From assembly GCF_004358755.1 (NCBI RefSeq), contig NZ_SMZY01000001.1:1300796-1364795 (forward strand): a DNA stretch of 64,000 bases, in the 5' to 3' direction. Both the position numbers and the translations under genes were made by a program. The notes under the pieces are model-generated. The model had not been told where the DNA came from. It worked only from the letters and a program-made list of their open reading frames with translations, and ran no database searches. Positions 24,292-33,711 of the stretch are shown piece by piece. This stretch comes from Peribacillus frigoritolerans. Lineage in GTDB: Bacteria > Bacillota > Bacilli > Bacillales > Bacillaceae. Every line of letters starts with the position of its first letter. Within the stretch, counting starts at the first letter, position 1.

Positions 24292-24320
24292 AAATTAATA
24301 CAATTAATCAGATGTGTCAA
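24292..24320 (-). promoter_or_regulatory. Sigma-A promoter of the NlpA unit
   Basis: TTGACA (24315-24320), a 17-base spacer and TAATTT (24292-24297) on the minus strand. The preceding AAATTCCGAC resembles the left half of the operator-like dyad of the other island promoters; the right half (CTGATTAAT) is weaker. Confidence 0.65.
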
Positions 24321-24781
24321 GTCGGAATTTAAAATAATAGTTAGTTTTTATATTACTCAATGAAAATATCAATTATGCATAATTTAAATTATTGAATAAA
24401 ATAATTGCTATGATAAAAACCGATTGACTTTTATTGGTTTCCTACCCTAAAATATACTAAAATAATCGGAATAGTCAAATTAACTCAGAAAGGTCGGCCC
24501 AGCCCTATGAACACAGAACTTATAACTAACAAAAAGAAAAGCGACATATTAAATCCTATTCTACTCCCTCGGTTAGATAAGTATTTCTAACGAATGCTCG
24601 CTTATTGGCAGGATTTCATACCACTTGTTAGAGTATGACTGGACGAGTAAAAGGGGATACTTTAAGCACTTTATTATAAGAATAGTTGTTGTAATGAACA
24701 AAAACATTGATAAAAATATGGTGGTCAAAAAGTGGTCAGGTTTGTGGTCAACGCAATTATTAATGAAAAATTTAGAATTAT
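24321..24781. other. Gene-free gap between the sulfur island and glnA
   Basis: This AT-rich stretch has no convincing gene. A 126-codon minus-strand frame here runs across the glnA terminator and glnA end and looks spurious. Three GTGGTCA repeats lie at 24721, 24732 and 24744. The gap marks the border between the accessory sulfur island and the conserved glnRA region. Confidence 0.5.
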
Positions 24782-24815
24782 AAAAACCCCCTGACACCAA
24801 TGGTATCAGGGGGTT
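24782..24815 (-). terminator. Intrinsic terminator of glnA
   Basis: On the minus strand AACCCCCTGATACC pairs with the mirrored GGTGTCAGGGGGTTTTT. It lies just after the glnA stop codon. Confidence 0.9.
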
Positions 24816-24822
24816 GCAGATA

Positions 24823-26157
24823 TTAATATTGAGACATATACTGTTCTCTTTCCCAAGGGTGAACTTGAGTTCTGAACATATCCCATTCAATTTCTTTTGC
24901 TTCCATGAAGTGCTCGAACAAATGCTCTCCAAGTGCATTGATGATGACTTCATCTGTTTTTAATAGGTCAAGAGCTTGAGCAAGTGTAGCAGGAAGATCA
25001 ACGATTCCGTTCTCTACACGCTCTTCTTTTGTCATAACATAGATGTTGCGGTCAATCGGTTTTGGAGCCGCAAGCTTGTTTTTGATTCCGTCAAGACCTG
25101 CTGCAAGCAATACAGACATTGCTAAGTATGGGTTTGCAGAAGGGTCAACGCTTCGTACTTCTACACGAGTGCTTAGACCGCGTGAAGCTGGGATACGAAT
25201 TAACGGACTTCTGTTTTGTGCTGACCATGCAACGTAGCAAGGTGCCTCGTAGCCTGGAACTAAACGTTTGTATGAGTTAACTGTCGGGTTAGTAACAGCA
25301 GTAAAGTTCGGTGCATGCTTAATGATGCCGGCGATGAAATGTTTAGCTGTTTCACTTAATTCAAGATCGCTGTTTTTGTCATAAAATGCATTTACGCCGT
25401 CAGTGAACAATGATAAGTTCATGTGCATTCCAGATCCGTTTACACCAAACAATGGTTTTGGCATGAATGTAGCATGCAGACCGTGTTTGCGGGCAATTGT
25501 TTTAACAACAAGTTTAAACGTTTGGATGTCATCACAAGCTTTTACTGCACCGGCATATTTGAAATCAATTTCATGCTGTCCAGGAGCTACCTCATGGTGA
25601 GATGCTTCGATTTCAAAGCCCATCTCTTCAAGCTCAAGCACGATGTCGCGACGGCAGTTTTCGCCAAGGTCTGTAGGAGCTAAGTCAAAATAGCCGCCAT
25701 GATCATTTAATTCAAGAGTAGGTTCGCCTTTTTCATCAAGTTTGAATAAGAAGAATTCAGGTTCTGGTCCAAGATTAAAGTCCGTGAATCCAAGGTCTTC
25801 CATTTCTTTCAGCATACGTCTTAAATTGTTACGAGGGTCTCCGTCAAATGGAGTTCCATCCGGGCTGTAAATATCACAGATAAAACGAGCTACTTTCCCT
25901 TTTTCAGAAGTCCATGGGAAGATAACGAATGTATCGATATCAGGGAAAAGATACATATCAGACTCCTCAATGCGGACGAAGCCTTCGATTGAAGATCCAT
26001 CAAACATACATTTGTTGTCTAAAGCTTTTTCAAGCTGACTTACTGGGATCTCAACATTTTTAATTGTTCCCAGGATGTCCGTAAACTGCAAACGGATATA
26101 TTTTACGTTTTCTTCTTGTACTAATCGTACAATATCTTCTCTCGTATACTTTGCCAT
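24823..26157 (-). CDS. glnA: Glutamine synthetase type I
   Basis: This 444-aa GSI-alpha enzyme makes glutamine from glutamate, ammonia and ATP. Family motifs are present: FDGSSIEGF near residue 53, [12 protein letters not shown] near 124, [12 protein letters not shown] near 240 and the NRSPLIRIP segment near 317. It has no adenylylation site motif, as expected for the Firmicutes form, which is controlled by feedback inhibition and by complex formation with GlnR. It follows glnR as a two-gene operon. Confidence 0.97.
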   Translation of the reverse strand: MAKYTREDIVRLVQEENVKYIRLQFTDILGTIKNVEIPVSQLEKALDNKCMFDGSSIEGFVRIEESDMYLFPDIDTFVIFPWTSEKGKVARFICDIYSPDGTPFDGDPRNNLRRMLKEMEDLGFTDFNLGPEPEFFLFKLDEKGEPTLELNDHGGYFDLAPTDLGENCRRDIVLELEEMGFEIEASHHEVAPGQHEIDFKYAGAVKACDDIQTFKLVVKTIARKHGLHATFMPKPLFGVNGSGMHMNLSLFTDGVNAFYDKNSDLELSETAKHFIAGIIKHAPNFTAVTNPTVNSYKRLVPGYEAPCYVAWSAQNRSPLIRIPASRGLSTRVEVRSVDPSANPYLAMSVLLAAGLDGIKNKLAAPKPIDRNIYVMTKEERVENGIVDLPATLAQALDLLKTDEVIINALGEHLFEHFMEAKEIEWDMFRTQVHPWEREQYMSQY

Positions 26158-26223
26158 TTTGAAAAATCCTCTCCTAACAATACCAAGATATATATATTTT
26201 AATTTAAGTGAAGCTTACGTTCA

Positions 26224-26628
26224 TCAGTGAAAAAATCTCGACATATCCCCCTGTCTGAGAGATGATCTTTGAAAACGCCCTGCCTGCATAAGCTCAGCTT
26301 TCAGCAATTTTCGCAGTTCAGCATCAGAGAGATCCGGTTTTTCCACTTTCTTAGGTTGTTCCTCATTCGGCAATTCAAATCGTTCTTCTTTTTTAGAAAA
26401 GATTTGCTTTATGCCTGCCATATTGACGCCTTGTTCAATAAGGCTTCTGATTTCAAGAAGTGTGTCTACATCATTAAATGAAAATAATCGTCTGTTTCCT
26501 TCTGTTCTTGCAGGAAAAATCAGGCCATTTTCTTCATAATATCGGATTTGTCTGGCAGAGAGCTCTGTCAGCTGCATGACAATTCCGATCGGGAATAAGG
26601 GCATCGTGCGTCGAATTGTATCACCCAT
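26224..26628 (-). CDS. glnR: Nitrogen repressor GlnR
   Basis: This 134-aa MerR-family regulator represses glnRA and other genes when nitrogen is in excess. Its winged helix has [19 protein letters not shown] and a C-terminal tail rich in charged residues that senses glutamine synthetase. ATG 26628 follows AAAAGGAGGG and gives the usual N-terminus [11 protein letters not shown]; an upstream frame start at 26670 lacks support. Two GlnR boxes overlap or precede its promoter, so it is autoregulated. Confidence 0.96.
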   Translation of the reverse strand: MGDTIRRTMPLFPIGIVMQLTELSARQIRYYEENGLIFPARTEGNRRLFSFNDVDTLLEIRSLIEQGVNMAGIKQIFSKKEERFELPNEEQPKKVEKPDLSDAELRKLLKAELMQAGRFQRSSLRQGDMSRFFH

Positions 26629-26658
26629 TGTATTCCCTCCTTTTCTTAACTTATTCTT

Positions 26659-26687
26659 ATTATATTCCATGTCATATAATGTGTCAA
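26659..26687 (-). promoter_or_regulatory. Sigma-A promoter of glnRA
   Basis: TTGACA (26682-26687), a 17-base spacer and TATAAT (26659-26664) on the minus strand: consensus hexamers at consensus spacing, about 30 bases before glnR. Confidence 0.9.
26670..26686 (-). promoter_or_regulatory. GlnR box 2 (over the promoter)
   Basis: TGACACATTATATGACA fits the GlnR/TnrA pattern TGTNAN7TNACA with one change and lies over the spacer and -35 of the glnRA promoter, where binding would block RNA polymerase. Confidence 0.7.
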
Positions 26688-26692
26688 CATTA

Positions 26693-26709
26693 TGTTAGGA
26701 AAAATGACA
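26693..26709 (-). promoter_or_regulatory. GlnR box 1
   Basis: TGTCATTTTTCCTAACA fits TGTNAN7TNACA exactly and lies just upstream of the -35. Paired boxes are the arrangement known at B. subtilis glnRA. Confidence 0.85.
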
Positions 26710-26715
26710 TCGAAT

Positions 26716-27984
26716 TTAAATATGGATTAGTTCTTTTTGCAGAAGATGATCTATCGCTGAACATATGGCAATTTTCACATGAGAATAGGTTAATCCTCCC
26801 TGCACATAGGCTGTAAACGGCGCACGCAGCGGTCCGTCTGCTGAAAGTTCAATGCTTGCACCCTGAATAAATGTACCTGCAGCCATTATGACGTCATTTT
26901 CATAGCCCGGCATATAACTAGGGTATGGCGTGACATGCGAGTTAATTGGGGATGCGTACTGAATGGCCTGACAAAAAGCAACCATTAAATCCGCCTGATT
27001 AAACTGAACCGATTGAATTAAATCAGTCCTGACAGCATCCCAGGAAGGATTTGTATTGAGCCCTGCCATTTCAAGGATTGCCGCAGTAAAAACTGCCCCT
27101 TTAAGAGCTTGAGCGACTACATGAGGCGCAAGGAAAAAGCCCTGATACATTTCCTGAAGACTATATAATGAAGCACCTGCTTCTGCTCCGATGCCCGGTG
27201 ATGTCATCCTGTATGAGCAAGCCTCAATTAAATCCGCTCTTCCTACTAAATATCCTCCTGTCTTAGCGAGCCCCCCGCCGGGATTTTTAATTAGTGAACC
27301 CGCCATTAAGTCCGCACCTGCATGACATGGTTCCAGCTCCTCCACAAATTCCCCGTAGCAATTATCAACGAAAACAACAATATCTTTTTTAATTGATTTG
27401 ACAAAATCAATCATTTCTTTAATCTCAGTAATTGTGTATGACGGTCTAGTTGCATACCCTTTTGAACGCTGAATGCCGATCATTTTTGTTTTATCTGTTA
27501 TTGATGCCCTGACTGTTTCGAAATCAACGCTTCCGTCTGCTTTTAAATCTACTGCTTTATAGCCAATTTTAAATTCACTGAGCGAACCGACTCCGCTCCC
27601 GCGAATCCCGACAATCTCTTCAAGGGTATCATATGGTTTTCCAGTTATGTAAAGGAGCTCATCAAATGGACGAAGAACTCCAAACAAGGCGATCGAGATT
27701 GCATGTGTGCCAGAAATAATTTGAGGACGCACAAGCCCTGCTTCTCCCCCAAACACATCAGCGTATATTTTTTCAAGAGTGTCCCGTCCGTGATCATCAT
27801 ACCCGTAGCCTGTTGAAGGAATAAAGTGCGAATCACTGACTCTGTGATCTCTGTAGCTTTTTAGAACACGATATTGATTGATCTCCATTCTTTCGTCGAT
27901 TTCTTTATGAACCTGAGCGATTTTTTCTTCTGCCTGTTTCGATAGCTGTGATATTTTCTCACCAAATTTTAGTTGTTTAAACAT
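26716..27984 (-). CDS. ynbB: PLP-dependent YnbB protein (methionine gamma-lyase-like, 'aluminium resistance' family)
   Basis: This 422-aa protein is a fold-type I PLP enzyme of the YnbB family, formerly called aluminium resistance protein. Recognisable parts are [15 protein letters not shown] near residue 88, [12 protein letters not shown] near 210 and [17 protein letters not shown] near 240, with the likely PLP lysine. The true substrate is unknown. ATG 27984 overlaps the hflX stop by eight bases and has GAAAGGGC upstream; the longer frame to 28080 is within hflX. Confidence 0.88.
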   Translation of the reverse strand: MFKQLKFGEKISQLSKQAEEKIAQVHKEIDERMEINQYRVLKSYRDHRVSDSHFIPSTGYGYDDHGRDTLEKIYADVFGGEAGLVRPQIISGTHAISIALFGVLRPFDELLYITGKPYDTLEEIVGIRGSGVGSLSEFKIGYKAVDLKADGSVDFETVRASITDKTKMIGIQRSKGYATRPSYTITEIKEMIDFVKSIKKDIVVFVDNCYGEFVEELEPCHAGADLMAGSLIKNPGGGLAKTGGYLVGRADLIEACSYRMTSPGIGAEAGASLYSLQEMYQGFFLAPHVVAQALKGAVFTAAILEMAGLNTNPSWDAVRTDLIQSVQFNQADLMVAFCQAIQYASPINSHVTPYPSYMPGYENDVIMAAGTFIQGASIELSADGPLRAPFTAYVQGGLTYSHVKIAICSAIDHLLQKELIHI

Positions 27985-29260
27985 TGCTGCTGCCCTTTCT
28001 ATTGTACATCTGTATATGCCCGGCAACTGAATGCGTCGGCAAATAATGTCCTTGTATTTCGTAGTGGTTTGTTTCTTCATTAAACATGAAATGCCCGACC
28101 ATCGTTTCAGTCTTTATAAGCGATAGCAGTCTGCCTTCACTTGCAGGCACTTCAATGCTGAATGGCTCCATTTGTTCGACTGAAACAGATTGTATCTTCT
28201 TTTTAAGAAGTCTGACGTCACTCTCACTGAAAGCACTGATTTGAACATGTTCAGCTTTTGGCGATGGAACAAACTCAACTGACTGCTTATCTTTTTTATT
28301 GTACACTGTCAGAACCGGTATGGCTGAAACCTTCAATTCATCCAGCAGCTTGTAAACCGTTTTTTCATGATTTTGATAGTCATCGTTTGAACTGTCAACA
28401 ATATGCAGAATGAGATCTGCTTCTTTCACTTCTTCTAATGTAGAGCGGAATGCTGCAACTAATGTTGTCGGCAAATCCTGAATAAACCCGACGGTATCTG
28501 TAAGCAAGGCTTGATATCCCGAAGGCAGCGTCATTTTCCTTGTCATTGGATCTAATGTAGCAAACAGTAAATCCTCTTCAAATGTGCCTGCATCTGTAAT
28601 TCTGTTAAAAAGAGTAGATTTGCCTGCATTAGTATAGCCTACGAGGGCAATTTGGAATGCCTGATTTTTCTTTCTTCTTTCGCGGTATCGATTGCGGTGG
28701 CTCACTATAGCAGAAAGCTGCAGTTTGATTTCATGTATCCTGCTTCTAATATGCCTTCTGTCTGTTTCAAGCTGAGTTTCACCTGGCCCTCTAGTACCGA
28801 TTCCTCCGCCTTGGCGGGATAGATTTATACCTTGTCCGCTCAGCCTCGGCAATAAGTATTGAAGCTGCGCAAGTTCAACCTGCAGCTTGCCTTCTCTCGA
28901 TTTGGCACGAGTCGCAAAAATATCAAGAATTAATTGTGTCCGGTCGATTATTTTTATATCAAGTGCAGCCGTCAAATTACGCTGCTGGCTTGGGGAAAGC
29001 TCATCGTTAAAAATAATTAAATCCGGTTCAAGTTCTTCTGATAGAGCGATCAGCTCCTCAACTTTGCCTTTCCCTATGTATGTAGCCGGATGTATTCTTT
29101 CTCTCTTTTGAGACAGCTGAATCATCACTTCACCATTTGCTGTTTTCGTTAATGAAGCAAGCTCGCTCATCGTATATTGAAAGGCCTCGTCATCTAATTT
29201 CGGAAGCTGACAGCCAACCAGAATGACTTTTTCAATTTCAGAATATATGTTCTCTTTCAA
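27977..29260 (-). CDS. hflX: Ribosome-associated GTPase HflX
   Basis: This 427-aa GTPase rescues or splits stalled ribosomes. Its N-terminal HflX domain contains [11 protein letters not shown] and the [19 protein letters not shown] segment near 170; the G domain has the P-loop GYTNAGKST near 208, the [10 protein letters not shown] switch and NKKDK. It has the usual length. It is translationally coupled to ynbB, as in B. subtilis (ynbA-ynbB). Confidence 0.95.
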   Translation of the reverse strand: MKENIYSEIEKVILVGCQLPKLDDEAFQYTMSELASLTKTANGEVMIQLSQKRERIHPATYIGKGKVEELIALSEELEPDLIIFNDELSPSQQRNLTAALDIKIIDRTQLILDIFATRAKSREGKLQVELAQLQYLLPRLSGQGINLSRQGGGIGTRGPGETQLETDRRHIRSRIHEIKLQLSAIVSHRNRYRERRKKNQAFQIALVGYTNAGKSTLFNRITDAGTFEEDLLFATLDPMTRKMTLPSGYQALLTDTVGFIQDLPTTLVAAFRSTLEEVKEADLILHIVDSSNDDYQNHEKTVYKLLDELKVSAIPVLTVYNKKDKQSVEFVPSPKAEHVQISAFSESDVRLLKKKIQSVSVEQMEPFSIEVPASEGRLLSLIKTETMVGHFMFNEETNHYEIQGHYLPTHSVAGHIQMYNRKGSSNV

Positions 29261-29441
29261 ACGTGTATCATCCTTTTCAGCAATAATTTTGCATTACCAT
29301 CATAACAAAAAAAACACGAATTCACTAATTGTTTCCTATATAGAAAGGTTTATGAAAGAAAATGGTTGCATTTCCCCTTAACGCCGTATAAAATCAAAAC
29401 GGTTACATCTTGAGAGCGTATTAGCAAAGGGGATTCAGGCC

Positions 29442-30044
29442 ATGACATGGGAAGTATTGAGCATCATTGGAACGATTGCATTTGCCGTCAGCGGAGCGAT
29501 TGTTGCGATGGAAGAAGAATATGATATTTTAGGAGTATATATATTAGGAATCGTTACCGCATTTGGAGGCGGTGCAATCAGAAATTTGCTGATCGGTGTT
29601 CCGGTATCTGCGCTATGGGAACAGGGAATGCTTTTTCAAATTGCTTTGATTGCAATGACAACCGTTTTCTTATTCCCGAATAACTTACTTAAACACTGGC
29701 AGAAATGGGGAAATCTCACGGATGCCATTGGATTATCAGCATTTGCCATTCAAGGTGCCCTATATGCGACACAAATGAATCACCCTATAAGTGCAGTTGT
29801 TGTAGCAGCAGTCTTAACGGGCAGCGGAGGCGGAATCATCCGTGACCTTTTGGCAGGACGCAAACCGCTTGTGTTAAAATCAGAAATTTACGCAGTATGG
29901 GCAATCCTTGCCGGTCTTGTCATCGGATTTGACCTTGCCGAGTCTGCCATACAATTATACACCTTATTTATATTGCTTGTGGTATGCAGAGTGCTTTCTT
30001 ATACGAATAAATGGAGTTTGCCGAATAAATCCCTTCATCATTAA
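29442..30044 (+). CDS. TRIC family cation channel (UPF0126/YvgT-like)
   Basis: This 200-aa membrane protein is a prokaryotic TRIC potassium-permeable channel homolog. It has about seven helices arranged as two repeats, each with the glycine-rich motif: FGGGAIRNLL near residue 45 and GSGGGIIRDLLAGRKP near 131. AAAGGGG lies nine bases ahead of ATG 29442. It is one of few plus-strand genes here and appears to be monocistronic. Confidence 0.88.
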   Translation: MTWEVLSIIGTIAFAVSGAIVAMEEEYDILGVYILGIVTAFGGGAIRNLLIGVPVSALWEQGMLFQIALIAMTTVFLFPNNLLKHWQKWGNLTDAIGLSAFAIQGALYATQMNHPISAVVVAAVLTGSGGGIIRDLLAGRKPLVLKSEIYAVWAILAGLVIGFDLAESAIQLYTLFILLVVCRVLSYTNKWSLPNKSLHH

Positions 30045-30104
30045 GAAAAGCAGCATGTCCTTGATCATATCAGTTCTAATCAGAATAAATAAATGCTGAC
30101 ACGA

Positions 30105-30130
30105 TAAAAAAGCCGCAGATTGCGGCTTTA
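30105..30130. terminator. Bidirectional terminator between TRIC gene and spoVK
   Basis: AGCCGCA/TGCGGCT with a three-base loop is flanked by A6 and T3-containing ends, so it can end both converging transcripts. It overlaps the last codon of spoVK. Confidence 0.85.
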
Positions 30131-31078
30131 TTCTTTTATGACGAGATCCTGGCTTTTGATTGTCACCAGGTCATCCCGCTGATATTGATCTGATGAAAGA
30201 AGTCTCATCGCCTGGGATCTGATGGATTTCTCAATGACATTTCGGACATATCTGCCGTTTGAAAACTTAGCAGGCGCCATGTTTGTTTTAATCATGTTTA
30301 AATGATCACGCAGCTTCCACTCTGCTTCTTTGCTGAATGTGTATTCCCTTTCATTCATCATTCTTTTCGAGATCTCCATCAGCTGTTCTACAGAATAATC
30401 CGGAAAATCCACGACCAGGGGAAATCTTGAATGAAGACCTGGATTAAGAGACAGGAAATGATCCATTTCTTTTGAATAGCCCGCTAAAATCAGGACAAAT
30501 TCATGCTGCTTATCCTCCATATGCTTAACAAGCGTATCAATCGCTTCTTTGCCGAAATCCTTTTCTCCTCCGCGTGCAAGTGAATATGCTTCATCTATAA
30601 AAAGAATCCCGCCCAGCGATTTTTTTATCAGATCTCTTGTTTTTTGTGCTGTATGTCCAATGTATTCTCCGACTAAATCTGCCCTTTCAGCTTCAATCAA
30701 ATGTCCTTTTGAGAGCACATTCATTTGAAAAAACAATTTGCCTATCAGCCTGGCAACTGTTGTTTTGCCTGTTCCCGGATTTCCTTTGAACATCATATGA
30801 AGGGATTGCTTTCCAGCCTTTAAGCCTTGTTCCTCACGCTTCTTGTTGATGTAAATCCATGCATAAATTTCTTTTAGCATCCGTTTCATTTCTTCCATGC
30901 CCACAAGAGTGTTTAATTCAGCTTCCATTTCATTAAGAATGACATGCTGAGGCTGTGTTTTCGGAATTTTTATTTCATAAGTTGATGTTTCGCTGATTTT
31001 CTCTTGATACGTCTTTTTTTGCCCATTCAAAATCACATTAATTTGACCATTGTTTTTAAATGTGACTGCTTGATCCAA
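30128..31078 (-). CDS. spoVK: Stage V sporulation protein K (AAA+ ATPase)
   Basis: This 316-aa CbxX/CfqX-type AAA+ ATPase is needed for late spore maturation. Walker A is FKGNPGTGKTTVARL near residue 98, Walker B GGILFIDEAYSLA near 155, and the arginine finger region PGLHSRFP near 218. Length and position next to hfq-miaA match B. subtilis. Expression is expected from a mother-cell sigma factor; the promoter is not clear to me in the upstream AT-rich 200 bases. Confidence 0.93.
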   Translation of the reverse strand: MDQAVTFKNNGQINVILNGQKKTYQEKISETSTYEIKIPKTQPQHVILNEMEAELNTLVGMEEMKRMLKEIYAWIYINKKREEQGLKAGKQSLHMMFKGNPGTGKTTVARLIGKLFFQMNVLSKGHLIEAERADLVGEYIGHTAQKTRDLIKKSLGGILFIDEAYSLARGGEKDFGKEAIDTLVKHMEDKQHEFVLILAGYSKEMDHFLSLNPGLHSRFPLVVDFPDYSVEQLMEISKRMMNEREYTFSKEAEWKLRDHLNMIKTNMAPAKFSNGRYVRNVIEKSIRSQAMRLLSSDQYQRDDLVTIKSQDLVIKE

Positions 31079-31280
31079 AGATGTTCACCTCACATTCTTT
31101 TACTACTATACGTCGCACGGGGCAAAATCGTGACAAATGCCTATATAAAAATATGAAAATAATTTTACTAATTGAAAAAAATGTTGATACATGCGATGTT
31201 TTGTAGTATTATGCGCTTTCCCGAGAAATATTCCCGCTTATTTGCTAATGCAATATAGATGTAAATATATTTAAAGTCAA

Positions 31281-31318
31281 AAATAAAAGCAGCCTCCAAG
31301 GTGCTGAAGACTGCTTTC
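31281..31318 (-). terminator. Intrinsic terminator of hfq
   Basis: On the minus strand AAAGCAG pairs with CTGCTTT around a longer interrupted stem and is followed by TATTTTT. Confidence 0.8.
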
Positions 31319-31324
31319 ATTTCT

Positions 31325-31549
31325 CTATTCTAATTCAAGTGATACATTTTTCTGAGGTGCAAATGTTGAGATTGCATGCTTATAAATAAGCTGCTGCTTT
31401 CCTTCTGTTTCTAAAAGAACCGTAAAGTTATCAAATCCTTTGACAAGCCCTCTTAATTGAAAGCCGTTTAACAGGAATACTGTTACAAAGGTACCGTCTC
31501 TACGGATATTATTTAATACTTGATCTTGAATATTTACTGTTGTTTTCAT
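31325..31549 (-). CDS. hfq: RNA chaperone Hfq
   Basis: This 74-aa Sm-like protein forms hexameric rings that bind small RNAs. Sm1 is [23 protein letters not shown] and Sm2 contains [10 protein letters not shown], the usual KHA motif. It directly follows miaA by 27 bases, the standard arrangement. Confidence 0.97.
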   Translation of the reverse strand: MKTTVNIQDQVLNNIRRDGTFVTVFLLNGFQLRGLVKGFDNFTVLLETEGKQQLIYKHAISTFAPQKNVSLELE

Positions 31550-31576
31550 GTTTCGTCCTCCTCTTTTCTCTATGTG

Positions 31577-32527
31577 TTATGTATTCGCGCTTAAATTAAG
31601 CTTTCCTGCTATATATGTAAAAATTTCATTGAATCTCAGTTCCATATCCAGCGGGTGGCTCATATCGAACCATTTCACATCCATTTTATTGCGGAACCAG
31701 GTAAGCTGGCGTTTAGCATATCTTCTGGAATTTTGTTTAAGCTGCTCTTTTGCATCTTCAAGGGAAACAGCACCGTCAAAATAGGCATACAATTCTTTAT
31801 AGCCTATCGCCTGAATGGATTGGCAATCCCTCAGCCCAAGATCATAGAGATTTTTCACTTCTTTAATCAGACCCTGATCCATCATGAGGTCTACTCTTAA
31901 ATTAATTCTTTCGTAGAGCTGTTCTCTTTCCATTGTAAGACCTACAACCACGACATCGTACAGCAGAACCTTCTCTTGTTCCGCAAGAAAATCTGTCATT
32001 GTTTTGCCTGTACAATGAAAAATCTCCAGCGCCCTGATAACACGCCTTACATTATTGGGATGAATTCTTCCGGCAGACACAGAATCAATTTCAGCGAGTT
32101 TTTCATGTATCACTTCGTTGCCAAATTCAGCCGCTTCAGCTTCAAGTTGTTTCCTGAAAGCTGGATCAGAGGCGATGTCAGTGAACTGATAGTCGTATAT
32201 GACAGATTGTATATATAATCCAGTTCCGCCGACGATGATAGGCATTTTGTTCCTTGCGTGAATGTCTGAAATTAATGGACGGGCAATTTCCTGAAATTCA
32301 GCAGATGAAAAATCTTCTTCTGGATTTTTTATATCAATAAGATGATGCTGTATTCCGTCCATTTCATCCGGACTTATTTTTGCAGTGCCTATATCAAGTC
32401 CGCGGTATACCTGCATGCTGTCACCGCTGATAATTTCCCCGTTTAGTTTTTTTGCGAGCTGTATACTCAAATTGGTTTTGCCAACAGCTGTCGGTCCAAT
32501 AATTACAACCAGCTTCTCTTTCTTCAA
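31577..32527 (-). CDS. miaA: tRNA dimethylallyltransferase MiaA
   Basis: This 316-aa enzyme adds the dimethylallyl group to A37 of tRNAs reading U-starting codons, the step before MiaB in ms2i6A formation. The P-loop is IIGPTAVGKTNLS, and ISGDSMQVYRGLDIGTAK and GGTGLYIQSV are diagnostic. It precedes hfq and follows ymaF. The gene miaB for the next step is 8 kb away in the same window. Confidence 0.96.
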   Translation of the reverse strand: MKKEKLVVIIGPTAVGKTNLSIQLAKKLNGEIISGDSMQVYRGLDIGTAKISPDEMDGIQHHLIDIKNPEEDFSSAEFQEIARPLISDIHARNKMPIIVGGTGLYIQSVIYDYQFTDIASDPAFRKQLEAEAAEFGNEVIHEKLAEIDSVSAGRIHPNNVRRVIRALEIFHCTGKTMTDFLAEQEKVLLYDVVVVGLTMEREQLYERINLRVDLMMDQGLIKEVKNLYDLGLRDCQSIQAIGYKELYAYFDGAVSLEDAKEQLKQNSRRYAKRQLTWFRNKMDVKWFDMSHPLDMELRFNEIFTYIAGKLNLSANT

Positions 32528-32639
32528 CTTGCAACCACTCTTTCATACCTTATAGTCTGCTTTTCAACATCTTATCACTTTAAATCAGTGAATACCAGTT
32601 TATTATTTCCAGTTTTCTGTTCAGCCAAACGATTGATAG

Positions 32640-33017
32640 TCAATAACCGATTGGTCCGCTTGTTCGGCCATTAAATAAATGCTGATGAACAGGCTTCTGC
32701 TGTTCTGAATAGACAACACCGCCAAACTCGACAGGCTCCGCTTCTGTATAGTTCCTGTACGTTTTCCCGGAAAATAAGTGATAGTGGGTTCCATCCAGCA
32801 TTGGAATAGGAGGGCCTGTTTTTACATAAAAACGGTGATAATGCTGATTATCAAACGTTGTTAATCCTTCAACATAATGAAAATGTTGATCATAAGAATT
32901 TCCGTTCAGAGGTTTTGAAAACCCAAGTACATAATGATAATGATTTTCTTTATAATCAGTGACTCCCTGATAAAAGTGAGCATGCGGAACCGGAAGCTGC
33001 TGCCGGTAACAGTCCAT
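32640..33017 (-). CDS. ymaF: YmaF family histidine-rich protein
   Basis: This 125-aa protein is of the YmaF family. It consists of repeated segments with regularly spaced histidines (HAHFYQG, NHYHYVLG, QHFHYVEG, QHYHRFYV, THYHLFSG, VHQHLFNG), which suggests a metal-binding beta-repeat protein. There is no signal peptide. It is upstream of miaA, as in B. subtilis. The function is unknown. Confidence 0.85.
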   Translation of the reverse strand: MDCYRQQLPVPHAHFYQGVTDYKENHYHYVLGFSKPLNGNSYDQHFHYVEGLTTFDNQHYHRFYVKTGPPIPMLDGTHYHLFSGKTYRNYTEAEPVEFGGVVYSEQQKPVHQHLFNGRTSGPIGY

Positions 33018-33195
33018 TTGAAAACACTCCTTTTCTCTTTATCATTCAGACTATGAAAGGATAAGGAATTAGGCGCATGAATCAGGAAAATAAATGCAGC
33101 AGTCTAGGAACTAAAGGTTAATTATTATTTTTCAGTTTTAATCCGAAATTTAAGGGAATTTAATCAGTAATTCATTTAGTAGGAGGGCCTGTTGC

Positions 33196-33675
33196 ATGTT
33201 TCAGCTAGAGGATATGATCACATTTTTTTGGGCTTTCTTTTTCGTGCTTCCAATCGTAGCATTTATCCATCAGCTGGGACACTTTGTCTTCGTTTGGATG
33301 TTTGGGGGCAAAGCCGTATTTATACTAGGCAGAGGGAAACTTCTATTCAGAATAGGAAAACTTGAAGTCAATCAATACTATTTTTTAGATTCCTTTTGTC
33401 AATACGACAGTTTAAAATGGGATAATCGCTACACACACGCATTTGTCTATGCCGGCGGGTCTCTATTTAATCTATTAGCTATTTTGATTGTTAATACCTT
33501 GATCCACACTGGTATTCTTGAACCGCATATATTTTTCTACCAGTTTGTTTATTTTTCCGTTTACTTTGTGTTCTTTTCGTTGCTTCCATTTAAATACTCA
33601 GAAAATCACTCGTCTGACGGGCGGTCTATATATGATGTGTTCAAATATGGCAAAAGCTGCAGTCAACTTGATTAG
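33196..33675 (+). CDS. M50-like membrane protein with degenerate HQxxH site
   Basis: This 159-aa membrane protein has four to five hydrophobic segments and looks like a minimal site-2-protease (M50) core. Residues 25-29 read HQLGH where active enzymes have HExxH, so the catalytic glutamate is a glutamine. The C-terminal segment has a DGR motif (SSDGRSIYD) at the place of the usual LDG motif. AGGAGGG precedes ATG 33196. It is probably an inactive relative that may bind rather than cut its partner. It faces mutL convergently. Confidence 0.6.
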   Translation: MFQLEDMITFFWAFFFVLPIVAFIHQLGHFVFVWMFGGKAVFILGRGKLLFRIGKLEVNQYYFLDSFCQYDSLKWDNRYTHAFVYAGGSLFNLLAILIVNTLIHTGILEPHIFFYQFVYFSVYFVFFSLLPFKYSENHSSDGRSIYDVFKYGKSCSQLD

Positions 33676-33683
33676 AAAAAATA

Positions 33684-33711
33684 AAAGGAAAGCCGGCCGG
33701 CTTTCCTTTTT
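33684..33711. terminator. Bidirectional terminator between the M50-like gene and mutL
   Basis: AAAAGGAAAGCCGG and CCGGCTTTCCTTTT form a perfect 28-bp palindrome, giving a fold with A and T tracts on both sides that can terminate both converging transcripts. It ends within the final codons of mutL. Confidence 0.85.

Noticed and set aside
24573-24953. 126-codon minus-strand frame across the glnA terminator
   Set aside because: It runs out of the glnA coding region in a different frame and through a strong terminator, without a ribosome site or family resemblance.
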